Shown: piece by piece, positions 8,645 through 18,470 of the stretch
Layout of the letters: each line of letters opens with the position of its first letter
Numbering within the stretch: position 1 is the stretch's first letter
Origin: Paenibacillus oceani
GTDB taxonomy: Bacteria; Bacillota; Bacilli; Paenibacillales; NBRC-103111
NCBI RefSeq assembly: GCF_014705615.1
Contig: NZ_JACXJA010000017.1
Location: 62,001 to 126,000, forward strand
Reading direction: 5' to 3'
Length of the DNA stretch: 64,000 nucleotides
Position numbers and translations under genes: made by a program
The notes under the pieces: generated by a model
The model's database searches: none
What the model saw: only the letters and a program-made list of their open reading frames with translations
What the model was told of the DNA's origin: nothing

Positions 8645-10336
8645 TCACACCTCCCGGTCCGTAACCGCTCCGACGGAAGCGGACGATACGAGACGGGCGT
8701 ACTTGAACAAGACGCCGGAGGACGCCTTGAGAGGCGGCTTCACCCAACCGCTGCGCCGCTGGGTCAGCTCCTCCTCACCTATTTCAACCGTCAGCTCCTG
8801 GGTGCCGCTGTCGATCGTAACGACATCCCCGCTGCGCAGCAGCGCGATCGGACCGCCCTCCTGCGCCTCGGGGGCGACGTGTCCGACGACGAAGCCGTGC
8901 GAGCCGCCCGAGAACCGTCCGTCCGTCAGCAGGGCGACTTTGCCTCCTAACCCTTTGCCTACGATCATCGCCGTAACCGAGAGCATCTCCGGCATGCCCG
9001 GGCCGCCCTTCGGCCCGCAATACCGGATGACGAGCACGTCCCCTTCGCGGATATCGCCGTCCATAATGGCGCGGGTCGCCGCCTCCTCGCTGTCGTATAC
9101 TTTCGCGGGACCGGAGAAGCGCAAGCTGCGGATGCCGGACATTTTGGCGACGGCCCCGTCCGGAGCCAGATTGCCGCGAAGCACGACGAGCGGACCGTCC
9201 GGCTTGAGCGGCTCGTCGAACGGCCGGATGATCGTCTGCCCTTCGTGCAGCGGCGCCGCCTCCGCCAAGTTGTCGGCGAGCGAACGTCCGGTCACGGTCA
9301 GGCAGTCGCCGTGCAGCAAGCCTTGAGCCAGCAGCAGCTTCATAACGCCGGGAACGCCGCCGGCTTCGTTCAAGTCCTGCATCGCGTAGCGGCCGCTCGG
9401 CTTCAGATCGGCCAGATGCGGAACTTTGCGGCGGATGCGCTCGAAGTCGTCCAGCGTCAGCCCGACCCCGGCCGAGTGGGCGATCGCGAGCAGGTGGAGA
9501 AAGGCGTTCGTCGAGCCGCCCAGCGCCATCACGACCGTGATCGCGTTCTCGAACGCCCTTTTCGTCATAATGTCGCGCGGCCGTATGTTGTTCTCCAGCA
9601 GGGCGATGACCGCTTGCCCGGCTCTGCCGCACTCCGCCGCCTTGTCCGGCGCGATCGCCGGAGTGGACGACGAGCCGGGCAGGCTCATGCCAAGCGCTTC
9701 GGCCGCGGCGGCCATCGTATTGGCGGTGTACATCCCCCCGCAGGCGCCTGCGCCCGGACAGACGCTGCATTCAACCTGATGGAGCCGCTCCTCGTCGATC
9801 CGGCCTTCGTGATATTCGCCGACCGCCTCGAACGCCGTTACGATGTCCACGCTCTGGCCGTCCAGCTTGCCCGGCTGGATCGAGCCGCCGTAGACGTATA
9901 CGGCCGGAATGTTCAGCCGGCCGATCGCCATCAGGCAGGCCGGCGTATTTTTATCGCAGCCGCCGATCGCGACCAGACCGTCAAACCGTTCCGCGTTCGT
10001 AACCGTCTCGATCGAGTCCGCGATAATTTCCCGGCTCGGCAGCGAGAACAACATCCCCTCATGTCCCATCGAGATTCCGTCGGATACGGTGATCGTGTTG
10101 AAGATTAGCGGCGCGCCTCCATGATCGCGCACTCCTTGCTTCGCATGGACGGCGAGTCCGTCGATATGCATATTACACGGGGTGACTTCGCTCCAGGTGC
10201 TGGCGACGCCGATCATCGGCTTGCGGAAATCTTCGTCCCGGAAGCCGACGGCCCGCAGCATGGCGCGGTTCGGTACGCGGTTGACGCCTTCGCTGATGAC
10301 GTGACTGCGTATGCGCAGATCCGGCTTGTTTGGCAT
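8645..10336 (-). CDS. ilvD: Dihydroxy-acid dehydratase, IlvD/Edd family
   Basis: About 563 residues, close to the usual Bacillus IlvD length. Cluster and metal-binding motifs are present: TPCNMH near residue 54, [11 protein letters not shown] near 120, and [18 protein letters not shown] near 190. The C-terminal swivel domain carries [11 protein letters not shown]. In branched-chain amino acid synthesis IlvD dehydrates 2,3-dihydroxy acids to 2-keto acids; relatives dehydrate sugar acids. I chose ATG 10336 because AAAGGA lies 8 bases before it, whereas ATG 10345 would overlap that site. No other ilv gene is nearby. It is preceded in the same direction by a GntR/FCD regulator, so a sugar-acid role is possible. 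Confidence 0.9.
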   Translation of the reverse strand: MPNKPDLRIRSHVISEGVNRVPNRAMLRAVGFRDEDFRKPMIGVASTWSEVTPCNMHIDGLAVHAKQGVRDHGGAPLIFNTITVSDGISMGHEGMLFSLPSREIIADSIETVTNAERFDGLVAIGGCDKNTPACLMAIGRLNIPAVYVYGGSIQPGKLDGQSVDIVTAFEAVGEYHEGRIDEERLHQVECSVCPGAGACGGMYTANTMAAAAEALGMSLPGSSSTPAIAPDKAAECGRAGQAVIALLENNIRPRDIMTKRAFENAITVVMALGGSTNAFLHLLAIAHSAGVGLTLDDFERIRRKVPHLADLKPSGRYAMQDLNEAGGVPGVMKLLLAQGLLHGDCLTVTGRSLADNLAEAAPLHEGQTIIRPFDEPLKPDGPLVVLRGNLAPDGAVAKMSGIRSLRFSGPAKVYDSEEAATRAIMDGDIREGDVLVIRYCGPKGGPGMPEMLSVTAMIVGKGLGGKVALLTDGRFSGGSHGFVVGHVAPEAQEGGPIALLRSGDVVTIDSGTQELTVEIGEEELTQRRSGWVKPPLKASSGVLFKYARLVSSASVGAVTDREV

Positions 10337-10377
10337 GTCGATCATCCTTTCTTTGCTTATAGCGGAATGGGTGCCTC

Positions 10378-11052
10378 TTATTCGTTTTCCAGCAGTGCGT
10401 AAAGCTCCCGCATCGGTCTCAGCAGATTTTGCTTCATCGCCTCGGCCGCCGCCGCAGCATCGCGGTTTTCCAGCGCCCGGATCAGCTCTTCGTGTTCGTC
10501 GACGGAAGTTAACGTCGCCCCGACTGGCTGCTTCAGGAAGACGTACTTGAACCGGCGGATATGAATCTGCAGCGACGAGCTGAACGAGGCGACGTACGGA
10601 TTGTCGGAAATATCGACGATCAGGTTATGAAACGACTCGTCGGCCTCCATCGCCTGGTACGGCTGGCCGCTGCCGATCGCTTCGCGGAATTGGGCGTTGA
10701 TTCCGCGAAGCTGCTCCAGCTGGGCGGGGACGATTCGCGGCGCGGCCAGCTCTGCGGCCAGACCGTGCAGGGCGGCGAGCGTCGAATACAGATGCAGAAT
10801 ATCGTCCTTGCGGATCATCGTGACACGCGTATCTTTGCCCGGATGCATCTCGACCAGGCCCTGAATTTCCAGAAGCTGCAGCGCTTCCCGGACCGGCGTC
10901 CGGCTGACCCCCAGCGCGTCGGCCAGCTCGGCGTCGATCAGCTTCTCGCCCGGCTGGAACGTACCGTCGATCATCCATCTTTGCAATTGGGATAAAGCCC
11001 GCTCCTTGGCGGACATGCGGGCGGGAGCGGAAAAATTGTGCGGAATCGGCAT
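10378..11052 (-). CDS. GntR-family (FadR/FCD) transcriptional regulator
   Basis: A DNA-binding repressor of 224 residues. Residues about 10-75 form a winged helix with the GntR signature [20 protein letters not shown], and the rest is an all-helical FCD effector domain ([30 protein letters not shown]). AAGGAGG precedes ATG 11052 by 12 bases. The stop is 41 bases before ilvD on the same strand, so the two are probably one operon. FCD regulators typically bind small organic or sugar acids. It is divergent from the transporter operon at 11237 and could control both. Confidence 0.92.
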   Translation of the reverse strand: MPIPHNFSAPARMSAKERALSQLQRWMIDGTFQPGEKLIDAELADALGVSRTPVREALQLLEIQGLVEMHPGKDTRVTMIRKDDILHLYSTLAALHGLAAELAAPRIVPAQLEQLRGINAQFREAIGSGQPYQAMEADESFHNLIVDISDNPYVASFSSSLQIHIRRFKYVFLKQPVGATLTSVDEHEELIRALENRDAAAAAEAMKQNLLRPMRELYALLENE

Positions 11053-11074
11053 TCGTGGTCGCGACCTCCTTATG

Positions 11075-11092
11075 TATGCAATATATCGCATA
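11075..11092. promoter_or_regulatory. Near-palindromic candidate operator for the GntR/FCD regulator
   Basis: TATGCAATATATCGCATA is an 18-bp near-perfect palindrome (one asymmetric base pair) just upstream of the ribosome binding site of the GntR gene. It lies in the spacer to the divergent transporter operon, a position suited to autoregulation. Assignment to this regulator is inference from position. Confidence 0.45.
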
Positions 11093-11236
11093 TGAATACG
11101 ATATTCAAGAGGCGATAAAAGTAAAAATATTTTCAAAACGGTCATCGCCGTTGCTTACGGACGAACCGCCCTCTTTTATACAATGGGACATACAGACAGC
11201 AGGAGAAACATCCGCAGGAACGGGAGGGTGAACAAG

Positions 11237-12172
11237 TTGCACCAACAGCCGACGGCCGCAGTTGCAGAAGCGGGGACAAAACCGCAGCGCAGCAAGCAGC
11301 AGTGGAAGGAAACGTTGACGGGTTACGTATTTATAGCGCCGATGCTGATCGGGGTCACCGTCTTGATGATTATGCCGATTTTGGCTTCATTCATGCTCAG
11401 CTTTACCGAATGGAACTTTTTGCTTGGGTTCAAAAAAGTCGAGTTCGTCGGTTTCGCCAATTTCGAGAAATTGTTTGCAGACGACATCTTTTGGAAATCG
11501 TTGAAAAATAACCTGATCTTTATTCTCGTCGTACCGATCTCGCTCGCCGTATCGTTGCTGCTGGCAGTAATTATTAACCGGTACGTCTACTTCAAGGACA
11601 TGTTCAAAGTTATCTATTTCATGCCCTACATCTCGAGCGTCGTAGCCGTCGCGATCGTATGGCAGGTGCTGTTTCATCCGTCGTTCGGGCCGGTTAACGA
11701 GTTTCTGCGCTCGATCGGGATCGCGGACCCGCCGAAATGGATTGCTGACCTTCAATTCGCGCTGCCGAGCGTGATGATGATTATGGTCTGGATCTCGATC
11801 GGGTACAATCTGATCATTTACACGGCGGGCCTGCAGTCGATTCCGAAAGACTTCTATGAAGCGGCCGATATCGACGGGGCGAAGGCGTGGCATAAATTCC
11901 GCTTCATTACGCTTCCGATGCTGTCTCCGACGACCTTTTTCCTGATGATTACAGGCATTATCGGCACGTTCAAAGTATTCGATCTCATCCAGGTGCTCAC
12001 CAAGGGAGGTCCGGCCGGGTCGACCTCGGTCGTCGTGTATCATCTGTACGAGACGGCGTTCGTTAATCTGAAAATGAGCTACGCGTCCACGATGGCTTTG
12101 TTCCTGTTCCTCGCTATTTTCGCGGTTACGCTGGTGCAGTGGTGGGGGCAGCGCAAATGGGTGAATTACTAG
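11237..12172 (+). CDS. Sugar ABC transporter permease (MalF/UgpA type)
   Basis: A membrane permease of about 311 residues. It has six predicted helices, starting with GYVFIAPMLIGVTVLMIMPI, and an EAA loop (EAADIDGAKAWHKFRFITLP). TTG 11237 was preferred because GGGAGGG lies 8 bases upstream; the frame is open from 11183 without such a site. It opens the second transporter operon (permease, permease, binding protein, kinase, regulator). It resembles the UgpA/MalF class rather than the LplB class seen at 3504 and 34328, so the substrate is likely a smaller saccharide. Confidence 0.94.
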   Translation: MHQQPTAAVAEAGTKPQRSKQQWKETLTGYVFIAPMLIGVTVLMIMPILASFMLSFTEWNFLLGFKKVEFVGFANFEKLFADDIFWKSLKNNLIFILVVPISLAVSLLLAVIINRYVYFKDMFKVIYFMPYISSVVAVAIVWQVLFHPSFGPVNEFLRSIGIADPPKWIADLQFALPSVMMIMVWISIGYNLIIYTAGLQSIPKDFYEAADIDGAKAWHKFRFITLPMLSPTTFFLMITGIIGTFKVFDLIQVLTKGGPAGSTSVVVYHLYETAFVNLKMSYASTMALFLFLAIFAVTLVQWWGQRKWVNY

Positions 12173-12185
12173 GAGGGAAGTCATC

Positions 12186-13019
12186 ATGGTCCGACAACTG
12201 AGTATCCGCAAGCTGCTAGTTACGATCGTCATGCTGGCGTTCGGCATCGTGTTCTTGCTGCCTTTCGCCTGGATGATCTCCTCGTCGATGAAGCCGGAGA
12301 CCGAAGTGTTCCAATTTCCGATCCGTTGGATTCCGGAGACGTTTCAAGCGGTCAAAAACTACACCGACGTATGGGCCGGACAATATCCGTTTTATTTGTA
12401 CTATTGGAACTCGATCAAGGTGACGGTCATTACGACGGCTACGTCAGTGCTCGTCTCGTGCATGGCCGCCTATGCGTTCGCCAAGATCCGTTTCGCGGGC
12501 AGCGGCGCGATGTTTATGATCGTGCTTGCCACGTATATGATTCCGGCGCAGGCGATTCTCGTTCCGCAATTTATTTTTTACCGCCAGCTCGGCTTGTTCG
12601 ATACGCATCTCGGACTTGTGCTGCTGAACAGCTTCAGCGTGCTTGGCACGTTTATGCTCCGCCAGTTTTTTATGGGCATCAACAACGAATATATGGAAGC
12701 GGCCAAAATCGACGGCGCCGGCCACTGGAAGACGTTTTTCCGCATCGGCATTCCGCTGGTGAAGCCGGCGATCGCCACATACGGTATTCTGCGCTTCATC
12801 TGGACGTGGAACGATTACCAGAATCCGCTGATTTTCCTGAAAAGTCCGGACCTGTTCACGCTGCCGCTCGGGATCAAGAAGTTTGCGGACGCCTATGGCG
12901 AATTTTACTCGCTGATGATGGCCGCTTCCGTATCGGCGATCTTGCCGCTGCTCCTCATCTTTATCGTCGGGCAGAAGCAGGTGATCGAAGGAATCTCGCT
13001 CGGCGGAGTGAAAGGGTAA
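12186..13019 (+). CDS. Sugar ABC transporter permease (MalG/UgpE type)
   Basis: The partner permease has 277 residues. It has about six membrane segments, the EAA loop EAAKIDGAGHWKTFFRIGIP and the terminal motif QKQVIEGISLGGVKG common to this family. It starts 13 bases after the upstream stop behind AGGAGGG. It pairs with 11237-12172 and needs an external ATPase, as none is encoded in this operon. Confidence 0.95.
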   Translation: MVRQLSIRKLLVTIVMLAFGIVFLLPFAWMISSSMKPETEVFQFPIRWIPETFQAVKNYTDVWAGQYPFYLYYWNSIKVTVITTATSVLVSCMAAYAFAKIRFAGSGAMFMIVLATYMIPAQAILVPQFIFYRQLGLFDTHLGLVLLNSFSVLGTFMLRQFFMGINNEYMEAAKIDGAGHWKTFFRIGIPLVKPAIATYGILRFIWTWNDYQNPLIFLKSPDLFTLPLGIKKFADAYGEFYSLMMAASVSAILPLLLIFIVGQKQVIEGISLGGVKG

Positions 13020-13072
13020 AAATATTTCGAAACGGGTAAAACGAGTTGGCTTTAACCGGATTCGAGCCATGC

Positions 13073-13078
13073 TATGAT
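13073..13078 (+). promoter_or_regulatory. Possible internal promoter -10 before the binding-protein gene
   Basis: TATGAT lies 41 bases before the lipoprotein start, with a weak TTTAAC -35 some 16 bases upstream. Binding proteins are needed in excess over permeases, so an internal promoter would make sense. The match is weak and this is a suggestion only. Confidence 0.3.
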
Positions 13079-13119
13079 GCATACAGAACCGTGATATGAG
13101 CAAACAGGGGGAAAGCACC

Positions 13120-14475
13120 ATGTGGAAAAAACGATTCGCTGCCGTAATGACGACCGTCGTCGCAGCCGGAGCGGTAGCTGCGTGCAGCAGCGGCGATAAA
13201 GAGCCGAATTCCGCTTCGTCTGAAGGGGCAAACGGAGCTAAAGCGCCGGTAACGGTGCGCTTCCATGCGCAAAACGTAACGTTCGACAAAACGATGATGG
13301 CGCCCGTCATCGCCAAGTTCGAGGAGAAAAATCCGGGCATCAAAATCGACTATGTCGGCATGACCGAGCCGACCTCGGATGAAGTGACGAAAAAGATCGA
13401 CCTGCTGGCCGCTTCCGGCGAACCGCTGGACGTGTTCCTGCTGGCGGATGCGCGAAGCTACTCGCAGCGTGCAGCGAATGGCATGCTGGAGCCGCTGAAC
13501 AGCTTTATCGAGAAGGAAGGCTTCAAATTCACGGACGAATACAAAACGGACACGCTGCTGGACGGCAAATATTACGCCCTTCCCGGAACGTTCAACCAAT
13601 GGTTCGTCATTATGAACAAAAACCATCTGGACGAAGCGGGCTTGAAGGTGCCGACGATCGACTGGACCTGGGACGATTATTTGGACTATGCGAAAAAGAT
13701 GACCAAAGGCGAAGGCGCTTCCAAGCGGTACGGCACATATTACCATTCCTGGGCCGACTTCTTCCTGCTGGGCATGTGGAACCAGCCTGGCAAAAACGAT
13801 ATCGTCTGGTCCGACGGCTCGCTGAATATGGATCATCCGGGCGTCCGCAAATCGCTTGAAATCCGCCAGCGCTCCGAGATGGTGGACAAGTCGGCGATTC
13901 CTTACGCCGATGCGATCTCGCAGAAGCTTGCGTACCGGCCGCTTTATTTCAACCAGAACGTCAGCATGATGGCGATGGGCTCGTGGATGATCGGAGAGGT
14001 GGGCGGCACCGACCAGTTCCCGTCGACGTTCAAAACTGTATTCGCCCCGATGCCGCGGAACGAAAAGTCCGACCCGGCGGGCCATGCGATGTCGTCCTCC
14101 AACTATTTGGCCATCGCTTCGACGTCCAAGCATAAAGAAGAAGCGTATAAGTTCATGCGGTTTTTCTCCACGGAAGGCTTGTCGATTATGCAGAAATATA
14201 TGACCTCCTGGAAAAAGGAAGATTCCGGCAAGCTGCTGGACTCGATTATCCAATCAACGAAAAATCCGGAAAATATCGACAAAGAATCGCTGCTGTACGT
14301 GCTCAACAATACGAAGCCGGTTACCCTGCCTCCGGCGCTGCCTTATCAGGCGGAAGTGTATAAAGTGTATCAGGAAGAAGTCGAGAAGCTGCTGCTCGGT
14401 CAGCAAGATATTGACAAGTCGATAGCGGCTGCCAAGGAACGGCTGCAGAAGCTCGTAAACGCCAATAAGAAATAA
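13120..14475 (+). CDS. Extracellular sugar-binding lipoprotein of the second ABC importer
   Basis: About 451 residues. A lipoprotein signal with the lipobox VAAC is followed by a Gly/Ser/Glu-rich linker and a family 1 solute-binding domain (VTVRFHAQNVTF, YALPGTFNQWFVIMNKNHL, WTWDDYLDYAKKMT). ATG 13120 follows GGGGGAAAG; an ATG at 13096 lacks a site. It is third in its operon and supplies ligand to the permeases at 11237-13019. It is likely to be the partner sensed by the kinase at 14600. Confidence 0.94.
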   Translation: MWKKRFAAVMTTVVAAGAVAACSSGDKEPNSASSEGANGAKAPVTVRFHAQNVTFDKTMMAPVIAKFEEKNPGIKIDYVGMTEPTSDEVTKKIDLLAASGEPLDVFLLADARSYSQRAANGMLEPLNSFIEKEGFKFTDEYKTDTLLDGKYYALPGTFNQWFVIMNKNHLDEAGLKVPTIDWTWDDYLDYAKKMTKGEGASKRYGTYYHSWADFFLLGMWNQPGKNDIVWSDGSLNMDHPGVRKSLEIRQRSEMVDKSAIPYADAISQKLAYRPLYFNQNVSMMAMGSWMIGEVGGTDQFPSTFKTVFAPMPRNEKSDPAGHAMSSSNYLAIASTSKHKEEAYKFMRFFSTEGLSIMQKYMTSWKKEDSGKLLDSIIQSTKNPENIDKESLLYVLNNTKPVTLPPALPYQAEVYKVYQEEVEKLLLGQQDIDKSIAAAKERLQKLVNANKK

Positions 14476-14486
14476 GATTGTCCCAA

Positions 14487-14508
14487 GGGAGCGGAGTTGT
14501 CCGCTCTC
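14487..14508 (+). other. Intercistronic stem-loop between binding protein and kinase genes
   Basis: A 9-bp stem (GGGAGCGGA / TCCGCTCTC with one G-U pair) and a GTTG loop, without a T-run. It lies 12 bases after the lipoprotein stop. Such stem-loops often stabilise the upstream message or lower read-through, so that binding protein outnumbers regulator. An extended -10 (TGATATACT, 14556-14564) just before the kinase may give it separate transcription. Confidence 0.5.
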
Positions 14509-14599
14509 TTGCTCGGCGTTTCGGGGGTCGTCGTGCTGGCGTTCCTTTGCAGGTTTGATATACTGGTCAGATAGAAGTCACCTGGAGGGTTCACACATC

Positions 14600-16450
14600 A
14601 TGATCGGCAACCGGATCAACCGGATCACTCGAAAATGGAAGATGTCGCTTCGGCACAAGCTGCTGGTCACTTCGATTCTATGCCTGATCGTGCCCGTTCT
14701 GTTTACGCTGTTTGCGACCCGGTACTTGACCCGGGATGTGCTGCGGGAGCAGGCGGCGACCAATGTCGCCGATTCGCTTGGAGTTGTGGACCGGTATGCG
14801 ACCAACCTGGTCAACAAGATGATCTATATCACGAACTACTTGCAGTTTGACGCGGACATCTCGGCGATCGTCAGGGAGAACTGGAACGCCTATAAGGCGG
14901 GCAGCCCGATGGACGTCGTCTCGCAAGTGGCGAATGTCAAAAAAATGGCGTTAAAGTTGGAAGCGATTTCGTTTCCGAACGAGCGGATGCATATGAGCAT
15001 CGTGATGCCGAACGGCACCTTTTATACGAATTATCCGACTACGGAGTACGATCCGCGCTCGTTCGAGCGGGAGGCGTGGTATCCGGAGCTCTCCGGACGA
15101 AGCGGCTACGATGCGTTCTGGATCGGCATTCATGCCAATTATTTGCAGTATGACAAGACGGAGAACCCTTACGTCATTACGATCGCGAGGCAGATTCGCA
15201 ACCATAACGGGGAGCTGCTGGCGACGATCATCGTCAGTCTGGGCGAGAAGCACGTCAGCCAAGTGTTCAGCTCGAACGTGTCGAAGCAGGATATATCGCT
15301 CATCGATTCCAAGGGGACCGTGCTGTCGCATCGTGAGGTGGAGCGGATCGGCAAGCCGGTGTCGTACCTGCATCTGATGCCCGCGGAGGGGCAGTCGGCG
15401 ATGGCGACCATCGAAGGGGAGACGTCGCTGCTGTTCCGGCATAAGCTGGCGTACGCCGATTGGGAGCTGGTCAGCACGGTGCCGTACGACGACGCTGTCG
15501 GGAAGGTGACGAATGTGCAGCGGACGAATCTGATCGTACAGCTCGTTTCGCTTACGGCCTTTTTGGCGATCCTGATCACGCTGATGAGCCGGCTGACCCA
15601 GCCGATGATCCGTCTCGGACGCGTAGCGGCCCAGGTCGAGTCCGGCAAGCTGGAGGTTCGTTCGAACATTAGCGGAAGCGACGAGATCGGCCGGCTCGGC
15701 CGGTCGTTCGATCAGATGCTGGACCGGATCGGGGAGATGATCGTCCAGGTGCGCGAGGAGCAGACGCTGAAGCGGAAGGCGGAGCTTGAGATGCTGCAGG
15801 CGCAGATCAACCCGCATTTTTTGTTCAACGTGCTGAATTCGATCCGGATGCGGATCATGATGAAGGGCGACGAGGAGAACGCCGCGCTGATCAGCTCGCT
15901 GGCGGTTCTGCTGCGGATGACGATCAACCGGAGCAATGAGCTGATCCCGCTGCGGGAAGAGGCGGACACGGTGCTGCATTACGTCAAGCTGATGAATTTC
16001 CGTCACAACGAAACGATCGAGCTGGACGTATCGCTGTCGCCCGAATCGCTGCCGGTGACGGTGCCGCGGTTTTTCATGCAGCCGCTGATCGAGAACGCCT
16101 TCCTGCACGGACTGGAGCATAACAAGGGAACGATCCGGATTATGGCCTGGTTGTCGGGCGAGCAGCTGCTGGTCCGGATCGAGGACGACGGCAAAGGGAT
16201 GGACGCCGGACGTTTGCAGGAGCTGCGGGAGAAGCTGGACCGTCCGTCCGGGGATACGTCCCGGAGCGGCGCCGAGCTGACGGGGATCGGCGTGAAAAAC
16301 GTAGTAGACCGGATGAAGCTGCTGTACGGCGCGGACTTCTCGGTCCATATCGACAGCAGGCCGGGAGCAGGGACGCGTTTTACGCTGCACATTCCCGCGA
16401 AGCGGAGAGGGGAGAGCGATACCGATGACGAATCCGAAACCGGCGCGTAA
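14600..16450 (+). CDS. YesM-type sensor histidine kinase of the second transporter operon
   Basis: A membrane kinase of about 616 residues. Two transmembrane helices (LLVTSILCLIVPVLFTLFA near residue 20; a second near 315) surround an extracellular Cache domain. HAMP, then the His_kinase signature QINPHFLFNVLNSIRMR, then HATPase motifs (ENAFLHGLEH, DDGKGM, GVKNVVDRM) follow. ATG 14600 sits behind GGAGGG. Its end overlaps the response regulator by 26 bases, which indicates coupled translation. Confidence 0.95.
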   Translation: MIGNRINRITRKWKMSLRHKLLVTSILCLIVPVLFTLFATRYLTRDVLREQAATNVADSLGVVDRYATNLVNKMIYITNYLQFDADISAIVRENWNAYKAGSPMDVVSQVANVKKMALKLEAISFPNERMHMSIVMPNGTFYTNYPTTEYDPRSFEREAWYPELSGRSGYDAFWIGIHANYLQYDKTENPYVITIARQIRNHNGELLATIIVSLGEKHVSQVFSSNVSKQDISLIDSKGTVLSHREVERIGKPVSYLHLMPAEGQSAMATIEGETSLLFRHKLAYADWELVSTVPYDDAVGKVTNVQRTNLIVQLVSLTAFLAILITLMSRLTQPMIRLGRVAAQVESGKLEVRSNISGSDEIGRLGRSFDQMLDRIGEMIVQVREEQTLKRKAELEMLQAQINPHFLFNVLNSIRMRIMMKGDEENAALISSLAVLLRMTINRSNELIPLREEADTVLHYVKLMNFRHNETIELDVSLSPESLPVTVPRFFMQPLIENAFLHGLEHNKGTIRIMAWLSGEQLLVRIEDDGKGMDAGRLQELREKLDRPSGDTSRSGAELTGIGVKNVVDRMKLLYGADFSVHIDSRPGAGTRFTLHIPAKRRGESDTDDESETGA

Positions 16451-18065
16451 CGTGGTGATCGTCGACGACGATGTGCCCGTACTCGATTTTTTGAGGCATG
16501 CGATTCCTTGGGACAAGCTGGGTCTGCGGCTGGCCGGCGCGTTCGAGAACGGGGCCAAGGCGTACGAGCATGCGGTGAACGCTGAGCCTCCGGATCTGTT
16601 GATTACCGATATCGGGATGCCGCAGATGGACGGCTTGCAGTTGACGGAACGGGTAAAAAAGCTGAAGCCGGACGTGTCCGTCATCATCTTGTCGTGCCAC
16701 GATGAGTTTAAATACGCCCAGCAGGCGATCAAGCTCGGGGTTGACGATTACGTGCTGAAAGAAACCGTGAGCCCGGCTACGATTGAAGAGCTGCTGCGCA
16801 CTGTCGTGAAGCGGCTGGAGGAACGGGAAGCTGCTGAGGGAGCGGGGAAAATGCTGGCCTCGGAGGTTCAGTCCGTTCACAATCGTTCGATTCGCAAGGA
16901 GCAGTTCATCCGCAGTCTGCTGTACCATCCGATCGCGGATATCGCCGGGTGGCGCGAGCTAGCGTCCGGGTTCGGCATCCGACTCGGCAGTGCGCCCGTC
17001 CTGCCGGTGCTGCTCGTCGTCGACAATTATCCGGATGCGAAAGCGCGGTTTGTCTCGGAAGACAACTGCATCTTCGCCGTAGAAAACGTAACGGAAGAGC
17101 TGCTTCGCAGCTACGGCGGAGACGTGGCCGCGTTTCGTGTCACCCATCGCGAGCTACTGCTGCTGTTCGGGCCTGACCCGGGCGTCAGCGGGGGGACGAT
17201 CGGCAAGTACCGGGTCGAATCGGTGCTGAAACGGATTAGGGATGCGCTCGGATCGTATTTGAAGCTGTCCGTCACTTGCATGATGGGGATCGCTTCCTCC
17301 GACCCGCTTCTGCTTCGCTCCGATATGCAGCGGCTGGCGGATGGGCGGACTTCGCGTTTTTATTTGCCGGAGTGCGTTATCGCCGACTGGGCGGAGCCCG
17401 TTTTTACGCAGGACGATCTATTCGCCTTGTACCCGCAGGCGCTGGATGAATGCCGCAAGGCCGTGCTGCTTCAGGAGACGGACCGTATCGAGCCGGTCGT
17501 CCTCGCTTGGGCGGCCCGGATTCGGGAAGGCGGGTATCCGCCCGAGGCGGTGAAGGAATGGTTTTTGAAGATGGTGCTCGATCTGCATATGAAATTCAAA
17601 ACGATGGAGCATGTCCCTTCCGTCTACTCCCGGGAGGCACTGCATCAGACGTTTCTCGAAGCCGAGCGGCTGGACCGTCTGACCCGCTATACGATCGAAG
17701 CGATGCGGGAGGCGGCATCCCGGATGGGGGCCATCTACGGCCAGCCGCAGCGGGCGGAAATATCTGAAGCGCAGCGGTTCGTCGAGCTGAACATTCACCG
17801 GAAAATTTCGCTGGAAGAGGTGGCGGATCATCTGCACCTGAATGCCAGCTATTTCAGCCGGCTGTTCAAAAAGGAAACGAATGAGACGTTCGTCGATTTC
17901 GTTACCCGGACGAAGATGGAGAAGGCGAAGGAGTTGCTTGATTTATCCCGTTACACGGTGCGGGAGGTGGCCGATCGGCTCGGGTATGACAATAAGAGCT
18001 ATTTCGTCAAACTGTTCAAGGCGTTTTGCGGAGTGACCCCGAAGGAGTACGGGGGCAAAGGGTGA
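16425..18065 (+). CDS. YesN-type response regulator (AraC family)
   Basis: A complete regulator of 546 residues. The N-terminal receiver has the acidic pair in VIVDDD, the phosphoacceptor Asp in LLITDIGMPQMDGL (about residue 63) and the conserved Lys in DDYVLKE. A variable middle segment is followed by a C-terminal AraC-type double helix-turn-helix (ISLEEVADHLHLNASYFSRL; LGYDNKSYFVKLFKAF). It overlaps the kinase gene and ends the operon. It probably activates the transporter genes at 11237-14475 when phosphorylated. Confidence 0.95.
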   Translation: MTNPKPARNVVIVDDDVPVLDFLRHAIPWDKLGLRLAGAFENGAKAYEHAVNAEPPDLLITDIGMPQMDGLQLTERVKKLKPDVSVIILSCHDEFKYAQQAIKLGVDDYVLKETVSPATIEELLRTVVKRLEEREAAEGAGKMLASEVQSVHNRSIRKEQFIRSLLYHPIADIAGWRELASGFGIRLGSAPVLPVLLVVDNYPDAKARFVSEDNCIFAVENVTEELLRSYGGDVAAFRVTHRELLLLFGPDPGVSGGTIGKYRVESVLKRIRDALGSYLKLSVTCMMGIASSDPLLLRSDMQRLADGRTSRFYLPECVIADWAEPVFTQDDLFALYPQALDECRKAVLLQETDRIEPVVLAWAARIREGGYPPEAVKEWFLKMVLDLHMKFKTMEHVPSVYSREALHQTFLEAERLDRLTRYTIEAMREAASRMGAIYGQPQRAEISEAQRFVELNIHRKISLEEVADHLHLNASYFSRLFKKETNETFVDFVTRTKMEKAKELLDLSRYTVREVADRLGYDNKSYFVKLFKAFCGVTPKEYGGKG

Positions 18066-18470
18066 CGAATTTTGCCTCGCCGAGCAGGTGCTGTCTCCGG
18101 TGAAAAAACGAATATAACGAAGATGTCCCGTGTAAGGGGGACGGATCTGGAATATGATAGAGAGGGCTGCTGATTTCGACGGCGGCTCTTTTGTTTTTGT
18201 ACAGGGAATGGGCAGTTGGTTTCCTGTTACCGGGGGCTCCCCCAATTCGAAAATGATTTAATCCGGAGCTCAAGCTCCTTATGGAAGGATGGATGTTATA
18301 TGTTCATGCTGATTGCGGGAAAAGGCGGCTGCGCCTTTGTAGGGGATACGGGTAACAAGTTGGAAGGTAACAATGGAACGGAAACGATCAATACGGCGGA
18401 AGCACCGACCGCGTATCGCGCTTGATGACGTGGCGGATGCCGCTTCCGTCCATTTCGGGAGGAATCCGCA
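18066..18470. other. Intergenic region, 405 bases, no convincing gene
   Basis: It contains an AAAGGCG-GCTG-CGCCTTT stem-loop near 18322-18340, not followed by T residues, and a weak -10 (TATGAT) near 18153. An open frame of 41 codons from ATG 18300 has a poor ribosome binding site and no recognisable product. I see nothing else. Confidence 0.4.

Noticed and set aside
18300-18425. 41-codon frame in the gap before rsgA
   Set aside because: The ribosome binding site is weak, there is no recognisable product, and it covers a small hairpin. Not supported as a gene.
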